From: Heterocephalus glaber
Lineage: Eukaryota; Chordata; Mammalia; Rodentia; Bathyergidae
Assembly: GCF_000247695.1 (NCBI RefSeq)
Contig: NW_004624795.1
Coordinates: 5,782,686 to 5,846,685 of the forward strand
Direction: 5' to 3'
DNA length: 64,000 nucleotides
Notes under the pieces: generated by a model
The model's input: only the letters and a program-made list of their open reading frames with translations
The model's database searches: none
What the model was told of the DNA's origin: nothing
Translations under genes and position numbers: made by a program
Part shown: positions 19,701-31,700 of the stretch, piece by piece
Position numbering within the stretch: the stretch's first letter is position 1
How the letters are laid out: each line of letters begins with the position of its first letter

Positions 19701-22700
19701 AGAGAGTGGGACAAGAGGGGTGGGTGAAGCAACTCGGGACACTGGGTCCCTCCTCCCAGGTGTGCCCCTGCCACGGGCCCTTGAGGGGCCACAAAAGGGA
19801 TGTGGAATTTAATCTTCCATTCAAAGTGGCTCAGCAGTGGTTAAAACTTGGGAGATGGGTTATTCAGATATACTGCATGCCTTAACAACTAGACTATTTG
19901 ATTTTCTGAATTGCCATATATCATAGACAGATCAGGATCCAGAAAACTGAAAATACGCAACTCTGGGACCATTTTGTTTTTCAAAGATGGCAAAGGCGTG
20001 CATACCACTCCAAAGTAGCAGGATCATGGAGTTTCTGAATGCCAACGGAAGTTTCTCCCTCAGAGTGCCCTGCCAACCACCCTGAGGGCCTGAGACCATG
20101 AAGGATGGACACATGTCCCTCCCCTGCTTTAAAGGCAACTACACTATGGCAGCACTGGCTCTCTAGAAGGAAGACCATACTGTCAGATTCCCATACCCTG
20201 TGACGATTCTGAATATTTTCCCCATCACATTTGGAATTCTGGACCTTCCTGCCCACCACTGGTGAATGCTCATGGGAAGCAGAGCTGCATAAATGTGAGC
20301 TCAAAGGGAATTCAAGGAGTAGATCTGCTGCCTGCGGACAGAAAACTTCTGACTACAGCACTGAAGAAAGTGTTTTGTTTTGTTTTTTTCTCTTTGAGAC
20401 AGAGTCTGGCTATGTAGTTCACGCTGGCCTTGAACTCACTATGTAGCCAAGGCTGGCTTTGAACTTGTAGGAATCCTCCTGCCTCAGCCTCCCAAGTGCT
20501 GGGATTACAGGGTGAGCCACCATGCCCAGTTTAGAAAGTGTTTTTTTTCCCCTTCTGGAGTTTTTGAGACAGCTTCTCACTGTGTAGTTCAGGCTGGCCT
20601 CAAACTCATGGTGATCTTCCTGCCTCAGCCTCCAAGTACTGGGATCACAGGATGCACCACCATGCCTGGGTTGAAAGTGCTTTTTAAAAGCTTCTGCACT
20701 GCAAGAGAAACTACCAACAGAGCTAAGAGACAACCTACAATGTAGGAAAAAATTTTTAGCAGCTGTACTTTAGACAAAGGACTGCTATCTAGAATATATA
20801 AAGAACTGAAAAAAATCAGACCCCCCAAATTCAAAGACCCAATTCAAAAATGGGCATCTGAAATGAACAGACATTTCTCAGACAAAAAAGTAAAAGCAGC
20901 AAATAAACATATGAAAATATGTTCAACATCACTGGTCATTCGAGAGATGCAGATGAAAACAACACTGAGAGTCCACCTAACCCCAGAAAGAAGGGCTGCT
21001 ATCAAGAAATCAACCAATAACAAATGCTGGCGGGGCTGTGGGCAGAAAGGAACCCTTCTCCATTGTTGGTGGGAGTGCAGACTGGTGCAACCACTGTGGA
21101 AATCAGTATGAAGATACCTCAAAGAACTAGGGCTAGAGGTCCCATTTGACCCAGCTATTCCCCTGCTGGGTATCTTCCCCAAATATTAAAAGAATCATAC
21201 CACAGCGATATATGTGCACCCATGTTTATAGCGGCACAGTTTGTAACAGCTAAAGCTTGGAAACACCCCAAGTGCCCATCAACTGGAGACTGCTGGATAA
21301 AGAAGATGTGTTTTTTTTTATAAAATGGAGTACTACTCAGCCATAAAGAATGAGAAACTAGAGACATTTATAGCTAAATGGATTAATATTGAGGCCATAC
21401 TCTTAAGTGAAATAAATAGGACACACATGTGTAAACACTGAATAGTTTCTCTAGTGTGAGAAACTGAAAGTGTAAATAAGGATTAAAATGATTATAATGA
21501 ATAACTGATAATTTGAAATAGGAAAAGGTCCAAAGGTGTAGGGGTGGTGGGAAGGGAAGGGGAAAGGGAAGAAGGGAAAGGAAAAACTATGAGAAAAGAA
21601 AAAAAACGGAAACAAAGTCTATGTAAATAGGGAAGGGTGGAGGGGGTGAAGGGCACACAGGGAATGGGGAAAAAATAAGAACCAAGATACATCATGCACA
21701 GGTACAAGCACCCAATGATAAATGTAAATGTATTGTATACCTAAAATGTACCAATAAAAGAATTTAAGAAAAAAAAAAAAGAAAGTGCTTTTTAATTGCC
21801 CACTGCAGATCACTCATGCCATGACTTCCTACCCTGAGTGTGAACAACTTGCCCACTCTGATCATGGAAAACTTTAAGTAGTTTTAAATTCCCTCTGAGC
21901 ATTAAAGTTACATGTAACCACTTCCTATTTTCTTACTGTTCTCAGCAATGGGGAGGACAGGAGCAACTTCTGTTTGGGATGGGGTTGAAGGCGAGACCTG
22001 GCAGCGCCCCTCTTAGGATCTGCCACGTGACACATCAGAGGAGCTGGCTTGGGAGCCCCAGAATCCAGCCGATGGCCTCTACTCAACCTCCATCCCTGCA
22101 GCTCTCCTGGGGCTGAAGGAGGGTGAGGACAAAGTGTGTGTCCCCTTCTTTGCAAAATTAGGCTGGTGAACCATTAAGCAGTAAATGAGGTTGGGGCTCC
22201 TTAGCCCCAGGGACTCATTCCCTGATCTCCCCGGCCACTGAACAGCTTATCCCCATCCAACCTTCGAGTTGCACTACAGAAGCTCCAGCCCTGTGCCGGC
22301 TGCCTGTCGCCTGGCCACTCCCTCACAGAGGGCCTGGGCCCCTTAGAGCAGGCCTTCTCCTTAGGAAGGGGCTGGGAGGCACAAGGGACTGCAAGTACAG
22401 TCGCCCTAGAGCAGAGGCCTGGCATGGTGCTAGGGCTTGGAAAACAGGCAGCCGGCCTGGGCCAGAGAGTCCATGAGGGCGGGTACCTCTTTCCGGTGGT
22501 CTGTGCTTCCCCATGACGCCGACCGCTTGTGTGTGCAGGAGCCAGTCCGCTCACCTTCAGGCTCTTGCCAGGACAGGGGCGTCTGCAGGGGGGAAACAGG
22601 GACATTAGTCAGGCATGGTGACGCACACCTGTAATTCCAGCACTCGGGAGGCTGAGGCAGAATTGCCATGAGTTCAAGGCCAACTGGACTACATAGTGAG

Positions 22701-25700
22701 CTCAAGATCAGCCTGAACTACACCAGGAGAGCCCGTCTTAACCACACACACCCCTTCCCCAAAAGAAAAACACAGTGACAGCTCTCATAAGCTAGTGTGG
22801 GCCCAGGAAACAGGCACGGTTTCCTTCTTGCATCTGCTCACCCTCCTCCTGAACATGCCCAGCCTGCTTTTCCTTCCAGGCAGAAGCACCTGCCTTCTGG
22901 CCATAAACCTGCTGGGCCAACTCTTTTCTTCTCCGTGCTGACCTGCACACAGGTATCAGATTCCCCACTACTCCGGGTGCTCCCAATGATGGGGACGAGC
23001 ACTGACTCTCCTCTCCTAACCAGCTCCAAGCGAGGATGGGCTCGGCAATCTGCATTTTATTCTCTAGGCCTAGCACAGGCCTGGGATCTTGGAACCTAAG
23101 GAAAACAAGCTAACAGACAGGACTCCAGAAAGGAATCATTACTTGGTAAAATAGGAAAAAGGTCAACATAGTCCCCATCTCTCCCAGCGAAGCAAAGGCT
23201 TCAAGCTTGTGGCCTCATCCTCTTCTGCACACAGAATGAGTGTGAGGACCCCAAAGTCCTCCTGAATGTGCAGGAAAGAGACATTTTCAGAAGGAAGGAG
23301 CCAGAACTCTGAAGCCAGCCCTGACTTCTAACCCCGCCTGGCCTTACTGCTCCTGCTTCCCCTGGGCCTGGCCCGCCATGCCCATCCCGAGGAAGGGCTC
23401 ACGCTCTGCCATCCTCCCTCCCCTGCTGCATGAAGACATGGAAGACACGGGCCACGATGGAGATGAGGGGAGTCTCAGAGCCACTTCCCAAGCTCCCACC
23501 AACCGAGGAATCTGCTGGCTCCAAGCACAAGGTCGACGAGGCCCAGATCCCACCCGCACTAACATCCTTGCCTCCGTTCCAAGGGAGGGGCTGAGGGGAG
23601 CGCTCCAGGGGGACCAGTTCCCCTCTAACTTCTGCACACAGGCTGCCAAAAAACACGAGGGCCTGGGAACCGGCTCCTCCACAAGATCTGCTGACCTCCC
23701 CCGAGGGGTTGCTGCAACACAAGGGGAGGGTGGGGGTGGGGGACACAACGACTCACTACCAACAGCTGCAAGAGGAGCCTGGCAGGGCAGTGCAAGGCGC
23801 ACTGTCACAGCGGCTGGCCGTGTGCCCTGACAGCTGCACAGGAGGGGCCGCTGGGGATCGAGCCCCTGGCTCTTGCTGCTCCCAGCTGCCCACCACACAG
23901 GGCTTTGTGACATGGCAAAGGTGAGACAACTGCCCTGGCTTCCTCAGGTGCTAGAGACCAAGTCCCCATGGTAATGTGGGCAACGTCCCCTGAGGCCCTG
24001 GGATGCCCGTGTCTCCCGAAACCTGGGTGTTGGAGCCTCAGCAAAGGTGGCTGCATGTGCTGCCGAGGGAGGAGGAAGCCCCCCTCTCCCTCGGCCACCT
24101 GGACCCTGCAGACACAGCGCACCCTCCCTTCCTGGGGTGCCAAGCCAAGCCTGCAGATTACTAGCTCGATAGTCAAACCCCTCAGCCCCGCACAAACCTG
24201 TGATCCCCAGAAAAGTGGCAGAGGCCACTGAGCAGAAAGGACAACAGTGAAGGTATTGACGCTTTTCCCTGACCCCTGGGCTCACAGGTGGCGAGGGAGA
24301 AAAACAGCCACGTTCAGACTGCTGCCACTGACTAAAGACTCTTCAGCTCCCTCAGCTCCTAGGACATGCGAAGGGGGAGCAGGAGGTGGGCTTGCACGAG
24401 TTCAGAGAGGGTGTGGAAGTCAGGGCAGCTGGGATCTTCTCCTCGCCCAGTGCAGTTATCCACCTCTCTCTGCTTAGCAAGGACTCTGGCACTCTGGGTG
24501 GATGCCCGTCCAGGCCACCTCTGTCTCAACACCCACCCCAGGCCCTGGGCGCCAGCATCCCCTCCTCTATCTCAGGGGCTCTCTGTCTTGCCCAGGCAAG
24601 CCCATCTCCTTCTCCTGTTTGAACCCTGCCCTCTAAGCCTGGCCTCTCTGCCTAGGATGACCCACCCAGGGCTATCCCCTCGTCAGAGAGCTGTCCTGAC
24701 TTGTCTCCTCCTGCTGCTGCTCCTCTGCTCCGTGTCACCTCTGTGCAGATGGGCTCAGGTGGAAGTCACTCAGGCACTCAGTAAACAGGTACTGGATGCA
24801 CACAGTGGCCAGGGCCTGCTCCAGATGCAGGAGACCCAACAATGCACAAAACCACAAAACTCCCTGGCTCCTAGAGTTCACACTGCATGTGGACCATGTT
24901 TTAAATAGTGATGTGTGCTAGTGAGAAAAATGCAGCAAGCAAAGGGGACAGGAATCCTGGGCAGGGGGATGAGATTTAAACTGCCAGGGAAGTCTTCCAT
25001 GAATGAGTAGCATGCAAATAAAAAAGGAGAAGGCCCGGGAGTGGGGCCTGCGGGCATCTGATGTAGGCGTGATCCAGATGGAGGCTGGAGCAAGAGGAAA
25101 GATGGGAGGCAGGGCCAGTCCGGTGTGTTTGAGGACCCCGAGGCGGCAGGGTGGCAGGAGGAGAATGAGACAGTAGAGGAGGTCACTAAGGGTGACAGGC
25201 TGAAAACTGTCCATAGTGCAGGTGGTGATTTTTCTTTTCTATTCTGTGCTTTTCAGGATTTCCCAAGCAGTCTCTAATGCTTCCCGATCCCGACTGGCAA
25301 TAATATTTGTTCTTCTAAGTATAAAATGATATATGCCCATAGGAAAAATATCAAAGGATTATGAAGCAAAACTAAGTATAACTGGTGTATTGTAGAGTGA
25401 GCATGTAAAATCATTATTTTTTTTCTAATCCTTCAACCATCTGTTGAATTCCCCTGAATAAACAAATAGGGAGGGGGAAAAAAGAAAAATAGCCTCCAAA
25501 GATATCAAAAACCCATAAATGTTACCTTATATGGCAAAGTGTTTGCAAATGTGATTTAGTTAAGGATCCTGGGATGGGAGGACGATTCTGGGATTAGCTG
25601 GGTGGGCCCTAAAGGACATCTGCCATTCCAAGTGTCCTGTAAGACAGGGGCAGAGGGGTCACACAGACATAGAAGAGGATAAGGCACCCTGACGGGGAGG

Positions 25701-28700
25701 CCAAGACTGGAGTGACCATGTGGCTGTGAGCCAAGGAGAGAGGGCAGCCCTGGAAGGTGGAAGAGGCAAGGAACAGACTCTCCCAAGAGCATGCCGGGAG
25801 CACATGATCTGGCCGGCACCTTGACCTCCCAGCCTGCGGAGACCGAACCGGGCTCTTGTCTCCTGAACTTCGAGAGAATAAACATCTGCTGTTCAAACCA
25901 GTAAGTCTGAGGTCATCCTTCAGCGCAGCCTCTGAATCCTGACCCGGGAGGATGTCCTGTGCTTGAAGCTGTTCCTACATGGCACCAAGTGTCACTAAGG
26001 CAGGTGTGTTCACAGGTGTGGGCTTTACCCACTTCCACTGGACCAGGCACGTCAGGGGCACCATGTCCCCCTATTTCTAGTGCCCTGGCAGGACAAGATC
26101 CTTCTCACCACAGAAGACTGGATCAAGATCTCCTCAGGGCACAAAAAGTCACAGGGAAGAAAGACCACCCCTCAGAGAGGTGGTCATGGCAAGGGTCAGG
26201 CCAGGCTGCAGAGCAGCACAGGAGCGATCATTCGAGATGACCCCTGGGAGGCAGAGCAGAGCTTGAGCAAGAAGACCCAAGAGTCGTGTTTGTCAAGGGG
26301 ACTCACAAACCAGGACGGATTTATGTCATCCCCTGGCCCAAGGCAGCAGCCGAGGGAGAAGTGGGCTGCTTCCTACCCTGGAGTGGCAGCAGCAAGCTAT
26401 ACCGCTGATGCTTTGATTATGCAACACTGGACATGGTTACACTCAGGCGGCCTGGGATTCTGAGGTCCCAGAGCAACATGTGGAAGGAGAACTGGGCATG
26501 GGGTGAAGGATAGCTTCCCAAAAAGCCGCCTGATATAGCAAGAAGCAGCAAAAGGATGGAGCTGCAAAGAGCAGAAAATGTTTCTCAGCCGCCAAGCCAG
26601 CTAAGTTTCTACCTAGACCCCATGACCAGTGGCAGTAAGAGCCCTGGCCATCCTATCTCAGGTGTCCTCGGTACCTGAGCAAGCCTCACAGGCAGACAGG
26701 ACTGGCGCTGGGGACATAACCTGCCTGCACCTGTGTGGAAGCACAGCAGGGCACCTGGCCTAGAACTGTGATACGCTCGTGTTCACCAGGGACTCAGCCC
26801 TTAGGACTCTGGCCAAACAAAAAGGCAGGGGAAGCTCTGAGGGTGGTCCGTTGGCCAGCACTGAGAACTCTGGCTGCATGTGGCTAAGGCCACCATCTCT
26901 GGCCCTACACTGACTAGGAAACCTCAGGTTTTCCATCATGGCCCTGGTTTCAAATATTTGCTGCTGTTGTCAAACAATAGACTGAATGTTGGTCTTGGTC
27001 GCCAGTTTGGAAAACAGGCGCTGTGCCCAGGCCCGCACACCCACAAAGTAAAACGACGGTCATAGTGAATCACATGTCATGGCTGAATGTTGAGGCTCTG
27101 GCTTGGGAAAGGGGAGAGAAGATGGCACATGGTAGGGACACCTCCCAAACCAGCATGCCCACCACTGCCTCTGGCCTTCAGGTTCAAGAGCCTGAGGCCT
27201 GTCGAGAACTTAGGCTACTTCTTCCCAAAGAGTACATACAGTCTTACACTCGGAGACTGGAGGGGGAGAAGGGAAAGGCCAGGCAGGGCAGGCACCCAGG
27301 GGCCCGTCTGTGGGCAGGATGACAGCAGAGGGGAACTTTGCTCAAACAGTCACCCCAGCTGTGACAAGACCACTTCCTCCCTCCAGCAGAGCACAGGAAG
27401 ATGCAAATGCTTTGCAGAGCAAGAAGAGAGCTGGTGACTGCAGCCACCAGCGTGTGCTGCCATCCCTGGCTCAGCCACCAGGAGCAGCCAGGCTGAAGCA
27501 CTTGGTTGCTGGCTTTGACCTGGGGACAGGTGGGCCGGAGAGGGGAATGCATGCGGATAAACCCTGGGAATCCTGGAAAAGCCCCACAGACAAAGGGGCC
27601 TCCCACAGGTAGCGCTGATACTCATGCCATGAATGGGGACTTCCTAGTGTTTCCTGCTGGGCCCAAAGCCTTCCCTGCACTCACTAGGCTAATCTCAGGG
27701 ACCCCATGACCCCTCTCTCATCGCTCCTCCTAGTTCAACACATGCATGAGCACCACTACCACATTTACACACCCTCCTCTTTTCTAGAAGAAGATAAGAT
27801 CCATGCACATTCCTCCTGCTCCCCTTGCCCCAGACATGCAGGTAACGTAGCTCTCCATGTTGGGCTGTGAATCACCTGAGGATGATCACTCTGTGCCTGC
27901 CTAAGAGCTTAAAACACAGCCAGGAAGCCTGGTGTGGTGGTATAGGCCTGTGATCCCAGCACTCAGGAGGCTGAGGCAGGAGGACCTAAACAAGTTTGGG
28001 GCCAGCCTGGGCTACATAGTGATTTCATGGCCAGCCTAAGCTACATAGTGAGACCCTGACTCACAAAAAGAAAAGCCAGGAAGGGAATCCTGGGATTACT
28101 GGCAAAGCTGGGATAGACACAGGCTCATGAACCAAGAGCTTTGAACTCTCTCCTGCCCTCTGGAGAAGCTTCACATACACACACAGGAAGCCTGACTACC
28201 TACTGGCAGGTGTTCTGTGCTTGCTGCCTGGGTCTGAAATTGGAATGGGCAGTGCCCTTGCTCACTCTAAGGGGTTCAGAGGGAGGGGCTGTTTTGCACA
28301 ACCATGGCCATGGCTGCTGACCTTACTGCAGGGCCAGCTTCACCCAGTAACAGCAGAGCTGAAGTGGTCTCCAAACGCACCTGCTGGCTGCTCGCTCTGG
28401 GTGGGGGAGGGGAGCTCAGGCAAGTCAGAAAGTAGTAGCAACTGCCTGCAGTTACCACGGTGGAGGAAGCAGGTAATAAACTACGGCACTGGTGTGGCTG
28501 GAAGAGAAAGGGCGGAAGGTGAGGTAGGGAGAGGAACAGCCCTTTGTAGCGTAGAGTAATTGGGGAAAGATCTGGCATCTGTCCATTTTTTTAAAAATAA
28601 TTTTTCTTTTAATGCATCCGTCCATTTTTAACAGCTTAAAAGCTTTCAGTTTAGGGGTTTAGGGGTGTAGCTCAGTGGCAGAGCATTTGCTTAGTATGTG

Positions 28701-31700
28701 CAAAGCTCTGAGCTCCGTCCCCAGCAACCCCTAAATATCACCTTTCAAGGACTTCGGAAGATCCTGGCTCCCTCCCTTCCATCTCTCCTTGTGCACACTC
28801 TCCATACGGCCAGTAAAAGTTCTCCATCTCCATCCTCTCTGGGGGAAGGCAGGGAGATGGCCCAGCACCTCAGGCCTTCACACTGTAACACCAGTGTCAA
28901 AGGAGGTGGCCTGTGCCAGGCCAGGCAGCTCAGAAAACTCCCGGAAGAGCAGGAATGAAAGATGGGCAGATAGCATATTTTGGTGTGGATGCCTACGCCG
29001 ACCAGAATTCTCCCACCTCCTGCTGCAGCCACAATATTGACAGGTTGCTAAGAGTTCCTCGAGGGCTGGAGCCCATCCCGGGGCCAGAGGAAGGCTGTGT
29101 GGTGGGGCCTTGCCAGATCCACGGAGGCGCATCGCTGACCTCTGTCTTGCCGTGGCAAGAAGCCCAGACTTGTTACATAACAGATCTGGCCTGCAGCTGG
29201 AGCCTGAACAAAAACACGCAGGCTGGAGCCCAGGTTCTCACCCAGCCAGGGACCGTTGGAGGCCAACCTGAACTTAGGTGACAGCAAACGGAGGAGTGGG
29301 ATGGCGACTTCCTGGGAAGGCAGGGGGAAGATGACTGAGGAGACAGGTAGGCTGCCATCTGACAAAGGGCATGAGCTTACGTGTTCAAAGCCACTTCCAG
29401 CCTCTTCTTCCAGGAAGCCCTCTTTGATTAGTGTCACTGGGCCTGAGCACTGCCCCCAGAGAGAAGCAGGCCTGTGCTCCGGCCTGTGAAGGAAAAGCAT
29501 AGCCTATGCTACCTGCCCTAACAAAGGACAAAGGGCAACCCTAGGACTCCAGAGAGCAGGCCTACTCCAGCTGCTACATGGAGTGTGTTTCTTCCTTCAC
29601 TTTTTATTCACAGATCTCTAAAGAAGGCCACTGATATTTTTGTTTTGAGACAGGGTCTGGCTATGTGGTGCAGGCTGGCCTTGAAACTCACTATGTAGCA
29701 CAGGCTGGCCTGGAACTCATAGTGATCCTCCTGCCTCAGCTTCCCATAGGCATGTGCCACCGCACCCAGCAGAGGGCCACCGATTTGAACTTGTTATTTA
29801 AACTTGTTTTACAATTGTCTTGGTTTAAGGTGGAGTACTCCCAGGAGACGACTCTTCCTGTAAACTCTGCCAGACATCTGGTCCCATCTCATCCCTTGGC
29901 CATCGGTTCACTGGCCTTCATGGAACTGGAATCCAGGCTCAGAGAGAACAAACCTTGTCCTCATTTCCTTAGCCTTCATTCCAACGTGCCAAGAACAGGC
30001 CTGGGCATTCACACATTCATTAAATAACATTTGAAAATGGATGTCACAAAAAACAGATAAAAGAAAGGAAGCAGAAGGATGTGCTCAGAAGAGGAAGTAG
30101 GGTGACCTGCACAGGGGACCTATCACCTGGCCACCACACCCCCTGCAAATGGGCAGAGCAGTGTGGGCCAAGCCTGAGCCCCAGGCTCTCCTCCTGTTTC
30201 CACTGAGAACAGGGAGTAGCTTCACCTGCATCAAAATGGTGGCTCAGGCTGGGGATTTAGCTCAGTGGCGCTGCGCCTGCCTCGAAAGCGCACGGTCCTG
30301 AGTTCAATCCCCGGTACCAAAAAAAAAAAAAATGGTGGCTTGACCTTTACCAACTTCACTGCTAAGAATGTTGAAGTCCTAGATCCAATTAGGATACACA
30401 GCTTTGCAAAATTTCACATAGGATTTCAGGTTAACACTGTCTTATCCCAAAACTGACAAGTGGACAGAGTGGTCTGTGTGATTCTTAATGAGAAGACCAT
30501 GCTAGAGGAACCTGGGTTCCATGGGACTTGAAAGGGGGCAGTGGAAGCTGACGTAAATTTCATCTTCTAAAGCCTAAACCCAAGTCCATTGTTATTACCC
30601 ACCCACCCATGAATACTAAAAGCCAACTGAAGACCCAGGCTGGCCCCTGTCTTCCACCAGGCAGGTGGAAAGCATGCTCACATTCGTGTAAGGTGCAAAG
30701 AGACAAAAAGCTGACATGCACACCCAAACCCAGGGCCAACGGCTCCTGTAGGCGGCGGGAGGCCCCGGAGCCAGCCCGTCCCTGTCCTGACCCCGCCAGC
30801 AGAGCGCTGCGTTACCTGGGTGGCCTTGTCATTGGTACAGCAGGTGAAGGCCCCATCGGCTTCTCGTGGCCACTGGCCCAGAAGGTAGGAGCTGAGGATG
30901 GTGTCCAGGGAGAACGTACGCCGGACCTGGAGTGGCTGAGGCCTACACGCTGACTTTTCTGAGGCCACCGAGCACGGGACGCTGGCTGGAAGAGAGCACA
31001 GCCCGCACACCTCGCTGTCAGCACGGAGGACGGAGACGTGGCAACCAGTCTTCCTCTTCTCGAAGCCCTGCCCAAGCACCATGCCTCGATGTCCTCCTAA
31101 AAGTTGAAGCAGCCTATGAAAGTGTAGTCTGCAAAGAGCTTCTCTGACTGACTGGGAGGGAGCCTATAGCACTGCAAGCAATTGATACCATTTAGGGTTT
31201 ACTTAATATGTGTCTTCTAACAACACTGAGATTCCACTTCACTCCAGAAAGAATGGCTGCTATCACGAAATCCACCAATTACAAATGCTGGCGGGGCTGT
31301 GGGGAAAGAGAAACCCTGCTCCACTGCTGGTGGGAATGTAGACTGGTGCAACCACTGTGGAAATCAGTATGGAGATACCTCAAAGAACTAGGACTGGAAG
31401 TCCCATTTGACCCAGCTATTCCCCTGCTGGGGATCTTCCCCAAAGAATTAAAAGAATCATACCACAGTGATATATGTGCACCCATGTTCATATGGCAGCA
31501 CAATTTGTAATAGCTATAACTTGGAAACAGCCCAAATGCCAATCAACTGGAGATTGCATAAAGAAAATGTGGTTTTTTAATAAAATGGAGTACTACTCAG
31601 CCATAAAAAATGAGAAATCAGAGACATTTATAGCTAAGGGGATGCACATTGAGGCGATACTCTTAAGTGAAATAAATAGGACACACATGTGTAGATACCG

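Larger units (their letters stand above)
19692..22486 (-). other. FAM117A: FAM117A intron 3
   Basis: A 2.8-kb intron dominated by two antisense B1 SINEs and a 5'-truncated L1, all inserted next to copies of the same target motif. Unique sequence lies at 19700-20360 and 21800-22480. The neighbouring intron 4 (19143-19580) is 438 bp of unique sequence. Confidence 0.7.
22583..30815 (-). other. FAM117A: FAM117A intron 2
   Basis: An 8.2-kb intron. It holds B1 elements at 22608, 27928 and 29637, an ID element at 28655, a tRNA-SINE at 30245 and an older repeat at 25560-25920. The long unique stretch 22760-27900 is GC-rich with many unsupported short open frames. Confidence 0.7.

Noticed and set aside
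21481..21770. Purine-rich block considered as a separate satellite
   Set aside because: It is the 3' UTR of the L1, bounded by the A tail and target repeat.
23344..23913. 189-codon minus-strand open frame in FAM117A intron 2
   Set aside because: Pro/Ser/Cys-rich translation with competing frames on both strands; no domain.
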